Shown here piece by piece: positions 51,628 through 60,006 of a stretch of DNA of 64,000 nucleotides. The first letter of the stretch is position 1. Each line of letters starts with the position of its first letter. Both the position numbers and the translations under genes were made by a program. Source of the stretch: Mycobacterium paraense (GTDB lineage Bacteria; Actinomycetota; Actinomycetes; Mycobacteriales; Mycobacteriaceae); the NCBI RefSeq assembly GCF_002101815.1, contig NZ_LQPM01000049.1, positions 62,001 through 126,000 on the forward strand, written 5' to 3'. The notes beneath the pieces were generated by a model. It ran no database searches and was not told where the DNA came from. It worked only from the letters and a program-made list of their open reading frames with translations.

Positions 51628-52568
51628 CCCGGACCGCCCCCGCTCCCGATCCCGTCCGCTCCCCCACCGTCCTCCAATGCTGCTCCGCCGCAGCCGGACT
51701 CGTCCGCGGCCTGCTGCGGCCGCGGCGGCCCGATCGCCGGTTCCTCCGCAGCATCGCCGACGCGGGACTGCCGGGGCCCGGCCGCACCGTGGCGGTGGCC
51801 GCGCTGCCGCAGGTGCCGCGCCCCGTGCCGACCGCCGCGGTCGTCGAGGGCACGTTTACCCCTGCGCGCGTGGAGAATTCGCTGACGTCGTTCGTGGTCC
51901 GGCATCCGGAGGCCACATTCATCATCGACCCGGCGGTGTGCATGGACGTCGAGCAGCGGGCGATCGCCCAGCTGCCCGCGGTGCTGCGCGTCGCGGTGCG
52001 ACCGCCCGCCTCGACAATCCCGACGATCACGGCGCTGACCGGGCTGCGCGAAACGCCCCGGTTGGATTTCGCGCTGCCCACCCATGCGCACTGGGATCAC
52101 GTGTCGGGCCTGCTGGACATGCCCGGTCTACCGGTGCACCTGCACCGCACGGAAAACGAGTGGATCGGCACCGGACCCGTGGCGCCCGTCGGTGGCGTCC
52201 GCGATTCGCTGCGCGGCCGCGACGTCGTCGAATACGACCTGGACGGACCGCCGGTGCTGACGTTCACCAGCAGCCACGACCTTTTCGGCGACGGCTCCGT
52301 CGTCCTGGTCGACCTGGCCGGGCACACGCCGGGGAGCGTCGGGGTGCTGCTGCACACCTCGCGAGGCTGGATCCTGATCGCCGGCGACGCCGCCTGGCAC
52401 GGGCTGCAGATCGAGAAGGTGCGGCAAAAGGCAAGCTACCCCGGCGCTTTGGTGGACGTGGATCGCGACGAAACCTTCCGGACGCTGCACCGCCTGCACG
52501 CCGCGCGGCACGCGGTGCGGATCATCCCGACCCACGACCACCAGGCGGCGCTGCAGTTATCCGGCTAG
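51624..52568 (+). CDS. Metallo-beta-lactamase fold hydrolase
   Basis: This 314-residue protein has the zinc motif THAHWDHVSG, the later DLAGHTPGSVG and ILIAGDAAW, and a final histidine in IIPTHDH; these are the metal ligands of the metallo-beta-lactamase fold. About 90 residues precede the fold, with a possible hydrophobic helix near residues 18-30. It is coupled to the PPOX-type gene by ATGA overlap. Its stop shares CTAG (52565-52568) with the convergent alcohol dehydrogenase. The substrate may be a lactone or thioester but is not shown by sequence. Confidence 0.88.
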   Translation: MTRTAPAPDPVRSPTVLQCCSAAAGLVRGLLRPRRPDRRFLRSIADAGLPGPGRTVAVAALPQVPRPVPTAAVVEGTFTPARVENSLTSFVVRHPEATFIIDPAVCMDVEQRAIAQLPAVLRVAVRPPASTIPTITALTGLRETPRLDFALPTHAHWDHVSGLLDMPGLPVHLHRTENEWIGTGPVAPVGGVRDSLRGRDVVEYDLDGPPVLTFTSSHDLFGDGSVVLVDLAGHTPGSVGVLLHTSRGWILIAGDAAWHGLQIEKVRQKASYPGALVDVDRDETFRTLHRLHAARHAVRIIPTHDHQAALQLSG

Positions 52569-53584
52569 CCGTCCAGGACGAAAATGGGCTTGTGGCCGGG
52601 GGCGTCCGAGGTCAACACCGAGGGGATCTCGTCCCAGCCGTAGATGCCGCTGGTGACCAGTTCGGGGTGCAGCGTCCCGGCGGCGACGGCGTCCAGCGTC
52701 GGGGTCATGCTCGGCCGGGCCTGGCCCTTGCCGTTGTGGAAGTGGACGCCGCGTATGTAGAGCTGCAGCATCGGTAGCGCCACGTCTTGGAAGTAGATGC
52801 CCACGCTGTTGACGTGGCCCTCGGGGACGACGGAGACCAGGGCCTTGCGGAGGCGCTCGGGGTCGGCGCTGGCGTCGACGGCGAGGTGAAAGTCCTTCTC
52901 GTGCTTGCCGTTCACGTCACGCACCTCGGCTCCGAGTCTCTCGGCGACCGTCATGCGGCTCGGGTCGTCGTCGTAATAGACGGTGCGCGCGTGTGCGCAG
53001 TGGACGGCGACGTCGACGCAGTAGAGGCCGATCGACCCCGTTCCGCCGAAGACGGCGACCTGGGGGTCGGTAATCCCGCCGACGGTCGGCATGACCGTCT
53101 CCCAGCCCAACGCGAGGTTGTCACCGATCGAGGCCAGGTGGACCGGATCGATCCCGGCGGGCAGCGGGGCGAGGTTGTAGTCGGCGTAGGGCACGCGGAT
53201 GAGTTCGGAAAACGTTCCGCCCCAGGCCCCGTTCACGGGAAGGCCGTATTGGGCGTCGCCGTGTTGCAGGCACCGGGCGGGGTGCCCGAGCCGGCATTGC
53301 GCGCAGGTGCCGCAGGCGATGTGCCAGGCCACGCCGACGACGTCCCCCACGCTGACGCTGGTGCACTCGGAACCGACCTCGACGACGGTGCCGACGCATT
53401 CGTGCCCGAGCGGGAAGGGCCCCAGCCCGGAAAAGGGCGTCTTGTCGGCGACGACGTGATGGTCGAGATCGCACGTCGTCGCCGCCAGCGGGCGCACCAG
53501 CGCGTCGGAGGCCGCGACGATCGAGGGGTCGTCGACGTCGTCGAACCGAAGTTCCCCCGGGGCGACGAACATCAGGCTTCTCAT
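52565..53584 (-). CDS. Zinc-dependent alcohol dehydrogenase
   Basis: This 339-residue protein belongs to the medium-chain dehydrogenase family. Catalytic zinc ligands lie in TTCDLDHH and LGHECVG, and the structural zinc cysteines in CGTCAQCRLGHPARC. The Rossmann motif is VAVFGGTGSIGLYCVDVAV. ATG 53584 overlaps the stop of the upstream amidohydrolase by four bases, so the two are one operon. It probably oxidises or reduces an alcohol or aldehyde in a catabolic route whose substrate is unknown. Confidence 0.92.
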   Translation of the reverse strand: MRSLMFVAPGELRFDDVDDPSIVAASDALVRPLAATTCDLDHHVVADKTPFSGLGPFPLGHECVGTVVEVGSECTSVSVGDVVGVAWHIACGTCAQCRLGHPARCLQHGDAQYGLPVNGAWGGTFSELIRVPYADYNLAPLPAGIDPVHLASIGDNLALGWETVMPTVGGITDPQVAVFGGTGSIGLYCVDVAVHCAHARTVYYDDDPSRMTVAERLGAEVRDVNGKHEKDFHLAVDASADPERLRKALVSVVPEGHVNSVGIYFQDVALPMLQLYIRGVHFHNGKGQARPSMTPTLDAVAAGTLHPELVTSGIYGWDEIPSVLTSDAPGHKPIFVLDG

Positions 53585-54495
53585 GGGTTCTCCTCGTTGA
53601 ACAGCGATACGGCGTTGGAATACAGCACCTTTCGGCACCACTCGTCGCCCAGGCCGAGCCGTGTGATCGACTCGATCGCGTGGCGATACGAATAGGGGAT
53701 GTTCGGATAGTCGCTGCCGAACAGCACCTTGTCGGCCAGGCCGCCCAGCGCAGGGCGCAATGCCGGCGGGAACGGGTGGTTCGCTTCGGTGAAGTCGGTG
53801 AAGACCATGGTCGTGTCGAGGAACACCCCGGGATGCCGCTCGGCCAGCTCAAGAAACTCCCGGTACTCGGGCATGCCCATGTGCGCGACGATGAGCTTCA
53901 GTGCGGGGTGCCGTCGCAGGATTTCGGCCACCGGCGCCGGACCGGTAAACCTGCCGGGCGTGGGGCCGGACCCGGCGTGAATCACCGTCGGGATTTGCGC
54001 TTGCTCCAACGCGGCCCAAACGCCGTCCAGTCGGGGATCCGTCGGCGAGTAGTGGCCGACTTGGATGTGGGCCTTGAACAGTCGCGCCCCCTCGGCGATG
54101 GCGCGCCGCACGTAGTCGGGCGCCGTCGGCTCGGGAAAGAACGTGGCGGTGTGGATGCATTCCGGCGTGGCCGCGGCGAACTGCGCCGCCCAGCCGTTGA
54201 GCCACTCGGCCATGTCCGGTTTGTGCGGATACACCAACGAGCTGAACGCGACGACCCCGAAATCGCGCAGCTGCTGCACCCGCGCGCCTTCGTCGAGCCG
54301 GTACGCGATCGGCCACGTGCGGCCGATCAGGGGTCCGGCGCGGTCGAAGTAGGCCCAGACCTTGTCCATCACCCGTTTCGGCATGAAATGGGTGTGCACG
54401 TCGACGATTGAATCCAGGCCGAGGTCACGCAACGACTGCCGGATCACGCCCGCCTCGTCGGCATGGCCCGCGGCCTGGTCGCCGGTCATCGGCAT
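53581..54495 (-). CDS. Amidohydrolase family protein (ACMSD-like)
   Basis: This 304-residue protein has the metal site VDVHTHFMP, the later histidines in PTVIHAGSG and LIVAHMGMP, and the aspartate in LFGSDYPN, as in the amidohydrolase-2 group of decarboxylases and hydrolases. I prefer ATG 54495, with GGAG upstream; ATG 54489 is possible. It is divergent from a TetR gene and transcribed before the alcohol dehydrogenase. Two operator-like sites lie in the 73-base gap to the TetR gene. Confidence 0.9.
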   Translation of the reverse strand: MPMTGDQAAGHADEAGVIRQSLRDLGLDSIVDVHTHFMPKRVMDKVWAYFDRAGPLIGRTWPIAYRLDEGARVQQLRDFGVVAFSSLVYPHKPDMAEWLNGWAAQFAAATPECIHTATFFPEPTAPDYVRRAIAEGARLFKAHIQVGHYSPTDPRLDGVWAALEQAQIPTVIHAGSGPTPGRFTGPAPVAEILRRHPALKLIVAHMGMPEYREFLELAERHPGVFLDTTMVFTDFTEANHPFPPALRPALGGLADKVLFGSDYPNIPYSYRHAIESITRLGLGDEWCRKVLYSNAVSLFNEENP

Positions 54496-54505
54496 CAACA
54501 ACTCC

Positions 54506-54555
54506 CTATAGCGATCGTTATAGCTCGGAGGGTATGTTATAACAGTCGTCATAGC
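54506..54555. promoter_or_regulatory. Two TetR-type operator sites
   Basis: CTATAGCGATCGTTATAGC (54506-54524) and TTATAACAGTCGTCATAGC (54537-54555) are two related 19-base copies, with starts 31 bases apart. The first is a near-perfect palindrome around CGATCG. They fill most of the gap between the amidohydrolase and the TetR gene, so the TetR protein probably represses both directions. Confidence 0.75.
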
Positions 54556-54568
54556 AAGGGAGGTCGGC

Positions 54569-55147
54569 ATGGCCGAAGACACCGGGAACTCCCGCCAGCG
54601 CATGGTGGCCGGCGCCGCCGACATGATCCGCCGCCGCGGCCTCAACGCCACCAGCGTGCGCGAGCTCGCCAAGCACACGCGGGCGCCGCTGGGCTCGACG
54701 TACCACTACTTCCCGGGCGGAAAATCCGACCTGGCCGCGGAGGCGGTGCGATGGGCCGACGACCTCACCGTCCGCATCCTGACCAAAGAGTTGCGCGCCG
54801 GGCCGATCGCCGGCCTGCGGGCGTTCCTGGAGATGTGGCGAAACGTGGTGCTGGACAGCGACTTCCACGCGGGATGTCCCGTCCTGGCGGTCTCGGTGGA
54901 GGATCTGCCCGACGGGCAGGCCGCACCGCGCGAAGCCGCCGCCGCCGCCTTCCGCAACTGGACGGAGCTCTTGGCGGAGTCGCTGCGCGAACACGGCGCT
55001 GCCGCGGCCGACGCCGACCGCGTCGCGACCCTGATCGTCGCCGCCGTCGAAGGCACCGTCGCCATGTGCCGCGTCCAGCGCAGCATCGAGCCGCTGGACC
55101 AGGTGGCCGCGGAGCTCACCCGGCTCGTCGGCGACGTCCTGGACTGA
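54569..55147 (+). CDS. TetR family regulator
   Basis: This 192-residue regulator has the TetR helix-turn-helix RRRGLNATSVRELAKHTRAP followed by LGSTYHYFPGGKSDLAAEAV. The C-terminal part with FHAGCPVLAVSVEDLPDG resembles the LmrA/YxaF subgroup, which senses small hydrophobic compounds. ATG 54569 lies after GGGAGG. It faces the amidohydrolase-dehydrogenase operon across two operator sites and should be its local repressor. It is convergent with dnaE1, four bases apart. Confidence 0.92.
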   Translation: MAEDTGNSRQRMVAGAADMIRRRGLNATSVRELAKHTRAPLGSTYHYFPGGKSDLAAEAVRWADDLTVRILTKELRAGPIAGLRAFLEMWRNVVLDSDFHAGCPVLAVSVEDLPDGQAAPREAAAAAFRNWTELLAESLREHGAAAADADRVATLIVAAVEGTVAMCRVQRSIEPLDQVAAELTRLVGDVLD

Positions 55148-55151
55148 CCGG

Positions 55152-58100
55152 CTAACCCCCCAGGCACCCCGGGCCGAGCAGCTCCTTGAGGTCGCCCATC
55201 AGCGCGGGCGAGGGTGTCACCCGCAGCGAGGCGTCCAGCTCGAGGGTGGTGATGCGGTCGCCGCTGATGAGCCGCAGGTGCACCTGTGACGTGCCGGGGT
55301 GGCGGGCGAGCACCTGCTTGAGCGCGCTGACCTTGTCGAAGGTGCACTGCCGGGTCGGCAGGCTGACGGCGATCGGCCGGTCCGCCTGGGCGCTGGAAAA
55401 GTCCGGCACCACAAGGTCGTTGGCGATCAGCGCGATCCGATCGTCGCGGATCGCCACCTTGGCGTTGATCAGCACCACCGCGTCGTCGACGATGTCGGCG
55501 CCGAACGTCGAGTACGCGTGCGGGAAGAACATCACCTCGATGCCACCGGTGAGGTCCTCCAATTGCGCGGAGGCCCAAGGCATCCCGTTCTTGTTGACCC
55601 GGCGGTTCACCGAGGCGAGGATGCCGCCGACCCGCACCTGCGTGTCGTTGGGGACATCGCCGTCCAGGATCGCCGGGATCGCGGTGTCGACCTGGGCGGT
55701 CAGCAGGTGCGCCACCCGGTTGAGCGGGTGCCCGGACACGTACAGCCCCAGCATCTCTCGCTCCAGGGCCAGCTTGTGCTTGTCCTCCCACTCATCCTCG
55801 GGCACCTTGATGGTGAAGACGGAGTCGGCGGCCGCGTCCCCGTCGGAGCCGCCGAAGAGGTCGAATTGCCCCATCGCCTCGGCCTTCTTGGTGCCCAGCA
55901 CCGAGTCGACGGCGTCGGTGTGCACCAGGAACAGGCCCTTGCGGGGGTGCCCGAGCGAGTCGAAGGCGCCCGCCTTGATCAGCGACTCGGTGACCTTCTT
56001 GTTGCAGGCCGAGATGTCGATCTTGTTGAGGTAGTCGGAGAAGTCGGTGAACTTGCCCTTCTCGCCGCGGGTGCCGATCAGCGAGCTCACCACGTTGGCG
56101 CCGACGTTGCGGACCGCGCCCAACCCGTAGCGGATGTCGGCGCCGACCGACGCGAAGTTCAGCCCGGACTCGTTGACGTCCGGCGGCAGCACCGTGATGC
56201 CCAGCTTGCGGCAGTCGGCGAGGTAGACGGCGGCCTTGTCCTTGTCGTCGCCGACCGAGGTCAGCAGGCCGGCCATGTACTCGGCCGCGTAGTTGGCCTT
56301 GAGGTAGGCGGTCCAGTAGGACACCAGGCCGTAGCCCGCCGCGTGCGACTTGTTGAACGCGTAGTCGGCGAACGGGAGGATGGTGTCCCACAACGCCTTG
56401 ATGGCCCCGCCCGAAAAGCCGTTGGCCTTCATGCCGTCGGAGAAGCCCTCGAACTCCTTTTCCAGCACTTCCCGTTTCTTCTTGCCCATCGCCTTGCGCA
56501 GAATGTCGGCTCGGGCGAGCGAGTAGCTGGCCACCTTCTGCGCGATGCGCATGATCTGCTCTTGGTAGACGATCAATCCGTAGGTCTCGGCGAGGATTTC
56601 GCGCAGCGGTTCTTCGAGCTCGGGGTGGATCGGCTTGATCGCCTGGCGCCCGTTCTTGCGGTCGGCGTAGTCGTTGTGGGCGTTCATGCCCATCGGGCCG
56701 GGCCGGTACAGCGCGAGCACGGCGACGATGTCCTCGAAACCGGTCGGCTGCATGCGGCGCAGCAGGTCGCGCATCGGGCCCCCGTCGAGCTGGAACACCC
56801 CGAGCGTGTCGCCGCGCCCGAGCAGTTCGTAGGTCGCCTTGTCGTCCAGCGGCACGGATTCCAGATCGAGGTCAATTCCCTTGTTGGCCTTGATGTTCTC
56901 GATCGCGTCCCCGATGATCGTCAGGTTGCGCAGGCCCAGGAAGTCCATCTTCAACAGGCCGATGGCCTCGCACGACGGGTAATCCCAGCCGGTGATGATG
57001 GCCCCGTCCTGCGGGCGCTTCCACAACGGGATCGCCTCGGTGAGCGGCTCGCTGCTCATGATCACCGCGCAGGCGTGCACGCCGGCGTTGCGGATCAGAC
57101 CCTCGAGGCCGCGCGCGGTTTGGTAGATGGTGCGCACGTCCGGGTCGGTCTCGATCAGGCCGCGGACCTCGGCGGCCTCCTTGTACCGCTCGTGGCTCGG
57201 GTCGGTGATGCCCGACAGCGGGATGTCCTTGGCCATGATCGGCGGCGGCAACGCCTTGGTGATCCGGTCGGCGATCGCGAAACCGGGCTGGCCGTAGTGG
57301 ATGCGCGCCGAGTCCTTCAGCGCGGCTTTGGTTTTGATGGTGCCGAAGGTGATGACCTGGGCCACCCGGTCGGAGCCCCACTTGTCGGCGGCGTAGCGCA
57401 CCATCTCGCCGCGGCGACGGTCGTCGAAGTCGATGTCGATGTCGGGCATCGACGTGCGCTCGGGGTTGAGGAACCGCTCGAACAGCAGCCCGTGCGGAAT
57501 CGGGTCGATGTCGGTGATGCCCAGCGCGTAGGCGACCAGCGACCCGGCGGCCGACCCGCGGCCGGGGCCCACCCGGATGCCCACCGAGCGGGCGTAATTG
57601 ATCAGGTCCGCGACGATCAGGAAGTAGGACGGGAAACCCTTGCCGCAGATGACGTCGATCTCGTATTCCGCGCGCGTGGCGTAACCGTCCGGCGCGCCGT
57701 CGGGGAACCGCCGGCGCAGCCCGGCATCCACCTCGTGCCGCAGCCACGACGCCTGGTCGTGCCCCTCGGGCACCGGAAAGACGGGCATCCGGTCGCGCGG
57801 CGCCCACACCTCGTCGTAGGGCTGGACGCGCTCGGCGATCAACAGCGTCGAGTCGCAGGCGCCCGGCACCTCGTCGTCCCAGATCTGCCGCATCTCGGCG
57901 GCCGACTTCAGGTAGTAGCCGTCGCCGTCGAACTTGAACCGGTTGGGGTCCGACAGCGTCTTGCCGGTCTGCACGCACAGCAGCGCCTCGTGGTTGTGGG
58001 CGGCGTCGCGGGTGACGTAGTGGCAGTCGTTGGTGGCCAGCGGCGGGATGCCGAGCTTGCGCCCGATCTCGAGCAGTCCCTCGCGGACCCGCCGTTCGAT

Positions 58101-58724
58101 GGACAGCCCGTGGTCCATCAGCTCGAGGAAGTAGTTGTCCGGCCCGACGATCTCGCGCCACTTGGCGGCCGCCTCCAGCGCCTCCCGGTCGTGGCCCAGT
58201 CGCAGCCGGGTCTGCACCTCCCCGGACGGGCAACCGGTCGTGATGATGATGCCCTCGGCGTGCTCGGCGATGAGCTCGGCGTCCATCCGCGACCACTTGC
58301 TCAGCTGGCCCTCGAAGGAGGCCAGCGAGGACAGCTTGAACAGGTTGCGCAGGCCGGCGGCGTTCTCGGCCACCATCGTCAGGTGCGTGTAGGACCCGCT
58401 GCCGGAGACGTCGTCGGCCTTCTGGCTGGGATCCCCCCAGGTGACGCGCCGGGTGTCGAAGCGCGACCCCGGGGCGATGTAGGCCTCCACCCCGATGATC
58501 GGCTTGATCCCCGCCTTGCTGGCCGCGTTGTAGAACTCGCTGGCGCCGAACATGTTCCCGTGATCGGTCATCCCGACCGCGGGCATCCCCAGCCGCGCCA
58601 CCTCGTCGAGCATCGGCGTGATCTTCGCGGCCCCGTCCAGCATCGAGTACTCGGTGTGGTTATGCAGGTGCACGAACGACGACTCGCGACGAACGCTCGC
58701 GTGAGGAGGCAACGAATCGGTCAT
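55152..58724 (-). CDS. dnaE1: DNA polymerase III alpha subunit
   Basis: This 1190-residue protein is the replicative polymerase. It begins with the PHP exonuclease-like domain (VHLHNHTEYSMLDGAAKI, then GMTDHGNMFGA) and has the catalytic aspartates in PDIDIDFDD near residues 425-432. GPGRGSAAGSLVAYALGI, helix-hairpin-helix motifs and a C-terminal OB-fold (VRVGGILASVNRRVNKNG) follow in order. Length and domain order fit mycobacterial DnaE1. M. tuberculosis PPE21 lies next to this gene, but here the neighbours are TetR genes. Confidence 0.97.
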   Translation of the reverse strand: MTDSLPPHASVRRESSFVHLHNHTEYSMLDGAAKITPMLDEVARLGMPAVGMTDHGNMFGASEFYNAASKAGIKPIIGVEAYIAPGSRFDTRRVTWGDPSQKADDVSGSGSYTHLTMVAENAAGLRNLFKLSSLASFEGQLSKWSRMDAELIAEHAEGIIITTGCPSGEVQTRLRLGHDREALEAAAKWREIVGPDNYFLELMDHGLSIERRVREGLLEIGRKLGIPPLATNDCHYVTRDAAHNHEALLCVQTGKTLSDPNRFKFDGDGYYLKSAAEMRQIWDDEVPGACDSTLLIAERVQPYDEVWAPRDRMPVFPVPEGHDQASWLRHEVDAGLRRRFPDGAPDGYATRAEYEIDVICGKGFPSYFLIVADLINYARSVGIRVGPGRGSAAGSLVAYALGITDIDPIPHGLLFERFLNPERTSMPDIDIDFDDRRRGEMVRYAADKWGSDRVAQVITFGTIKTKAALKDSARIHYGQPGFAIADRITKALPPPIMAKDIPLSGITDPSHERYKEAAEVRGLIETDPDVRTIYQTARGLEGLIRNAGVHACAVIMSSEPLTEAIPLWKRPQDGAIITGWDYPSCEAIGLLKMDFLGLRNLTIIGDAIENIKANKGIDLDLESVPLDDKATYELLGRGDTLGVFQLDGGPMRDLLRRMQPTGFEDIVAVLALYRPGPMGMNAHNDYADRKNGRQAIKPIHPELEEPLREILAETYGLIVYQEQIMRIAQKVASYSLARADILRKAMGKKKREVLEKEFEGFSDGMKANGFSGGAIKALWDTILPFADYAFNKSHAAGYGLVSYWTAYLKANYAAEYMAGLLTSVGDDKDKAAVYLADCRKLGITVLPPDVNESGLNFASVGADIRYGLGAVRNVGANVVSSLIGTRGEKGKFTDFSDYLNKIDISACNKKVTESLIKAGAFDSLGHPRKGLFLVHTDAVDSVLGTKKAEAMGQFDLFGGSDGDAAADSVFTIKVPEDEWEDKHKLALEREMLGLYVSGHPLNRVAHLLTAQVDTAIPAILDGDVPNDTQVRVGGILASVNRRVNKNGMPWASAQLEDLTGGIEVMFFPHAYSTFGADIVDDAVVLINAKVAIRDDRIALIANDLVVPDFSSAQADRPIAVSLPTRQCTFDKVSALKQVLARHPGTSQVHLRLISGDRITTLELDASLRVTPSPALMGDLKELLGPGCLGG

Positions 58725-58823
58725 AGGGACGCCAGTCTATGACCGACCACCGACGCTTCCCCGGCGTGTCGCGAGTGTGTCTTTAACTCACGCGCCCGGG
58801 CGCCGCGGATCTAAGGTGGGCCC

Positions 58824-59432
58824 ATGGCCCAGACAGCCGACTGGCGGGCGGAGCCGTCGCCGTGGTCGCCGCGCGAGGCCGAGTTGCTCGCGGTGACGTT
58901 GCGGCTGTTGCAGGAGCGCGGTTACGACGGGTTGACGGTGGACGCCGTGGCCAGCGAAGCCCGGGCCAGCAAGGCCACGGTGTACCGGAGCTGGCCCTCC
59001 AAGGCCGAATTGGTGCTGGCCGCCTTCATCGAGGGCATCTGCCAGGTCGCGGTCCCGCCGGAAACCGGCACGTTGCGTGGCGATCTGCTGCAGATCGGCG
59101 AGAGCATCTGCCAGCAGGGCCGGCTCAACGCCGGCACCATCCGCGCGGTGCTCGTCGAGGTGTCGCGCGACGCCGCCCTTCGGGACGCCATGCAGCACCA
59201 ATTCCTCGATCAGCGCAAGGGCGCCATCCAGTACATCCTGCGGCAGGCCGTCTACCGCGGCGAGATCGAGGAGGCGGCCATCACCGACGAACTGTGGGAC
59301 CTGTTGCCTGGATACCTGATCTTCCGCTCGATCATCCCGGGCGAGCCGCCCACGCGTCGCACGGTGGAAGCCCTGGTGGACGGCTTCATCATGCCCGGGC
59401 TCACCCGATCCGGCGGATATCAGGCCAGTTGA
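58824..59432 (+). CDS. TetR family regulator upstream of mmpS-mmpL
   Basis: This 202-residue regulator has the helix-turn-helix QERGYDGLTVDAVASEARAS followed by KATVYRSWPSKAELVLAAF. The C-terminal part with AALRDAMQHQFLDQRKGA and a final AL(V)DGF-type segment is common to the AcrR-like group with TetR_C_6-like ligand domains. ATG 58824 is divergent from dnaE1 (99-base gap). It is followed on the same strand by mmpS and mmpL after 142 bases that hold a palindrome, so it most likely controls that exporter. Confidence 0.92.
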   Translation: MAQTADWRAEPSPWSPREAELLAVTLRLLQERGYDGLTVDAVASEARASKATVYRSWPSKAELVLAAFIEGICQVAVPPETGTLRGDLLQIGESICQQGRLNAGTIRAVLVEVSRDAALRDAMQHQFLDQRKGAIQYILRQAVYRGEIEEAAITDELWDLLPGYLIFRSIIPGEPPTRRTVEALVDGFIMPGLTRSGGYQAS

Positions 59433-59471
59433 TAGATGATCTGCGAAGTGTACGGTCCCGTCTCTTGTGCA

Positions 59472-59489
59472 GTACTGATCAGTACCGTA
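59472..59489. promoter_or_regulatory. Palindromic operator upstream of mmpS-mmpL
   Basis: GTACTGATCAGTAC (59472-59485) is a perfect 14-base palindrome. ACCGTA at 59484-59489 is mirrored by TACGGT at 59451-59456. The element lies about 90 bases before the mmpS start and 40 bases after the TetR stop, so the exporter genes probably have their own TetR-controlled promoter. Confidence 0.65.
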
Positions 59490-59574
59490 AGGTCATACCC
59501 AGCGATCGCGCTCACCACGGCAGCGTGATGGTGTCGCCCGAGCATCGAAAGGCCAACGGGTGAAGGGGATTTCG

Positions 59575-60006
59575 ATGTCGTCTCTGGTCAGGCGGGGGTG
59601 GATACCGCTGGTCGCGGTGCTCGTCGTGACGTTCGCGGGGTTCGCCATCTATCGCCTGCACGGGATCTTCGGTTCCCATTCGAACGTCTCGGCCAACAGC
59701 GGCCTGGCCAACGAGATCGTGCCGTTCAACCCAAAACAGGTGGTGCTCGAGGTCTTCGGCGCGCCGGGTGCCGTCGCGACCATCAACTACCTGGACGTCA
59801 ATGCTCAGCCGCAACAAGTCAAGAACGCGCCTTTGCCCTGGTCGTACACCATCACCACGACCGAGCCCGCGGTGATCGGCAACGTGGTGGCGCAGGGCAC
59901 CGGGGACACCCTCGGCTGCCGGATCACCGTCAACGGCGAGGTCAAGGACGAACGCACCGTGAACAAAGTCGACGCCTACACCTTCTGTCTGGATAAGTCG
60001 GGATGA
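59575..60006 (+). CDS. MmpS family membrane protein
   Basis: This 143-residue protein has one membrane span (RRGWIPLVAVLVVTFAGFAI) and a periplasmic domain with LEVFGAPGAVATINYLD, GNVVAQGTGDTLGCRI and a second cysteine in DAYTFCLDK. The length is the normal one for small MmpS proteins. ATG 59575 lies six bases after AAGGGG; GTG 59560 is a less likely start. It overlaps the mmpL start by four bases (ATGA). Confidence 0.92.
   Translation: MSSLVRRGWIPLVAVLVVTFAGFAIYRLHGIFGSHSNVSANSGLANEIVPFNPKQVVLEVFGAPGAVATINYLDVNAQPQQVKNAPLPWSYTITTTEPAVIGNVVAQGTGDTLGCRITVNGEVKDERTVNKVDAYTFCLDKSG

Noticed and set aside
55299..58742. Long open frame (1147 codons) opposite dnaE1
   Set aside because: It is the antisense shadow of a well-conserved G+C-rich gene. 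Its translation is Val/Arg/Gly rich with no domain, and dnaE1 motifs are all in the minus strand.
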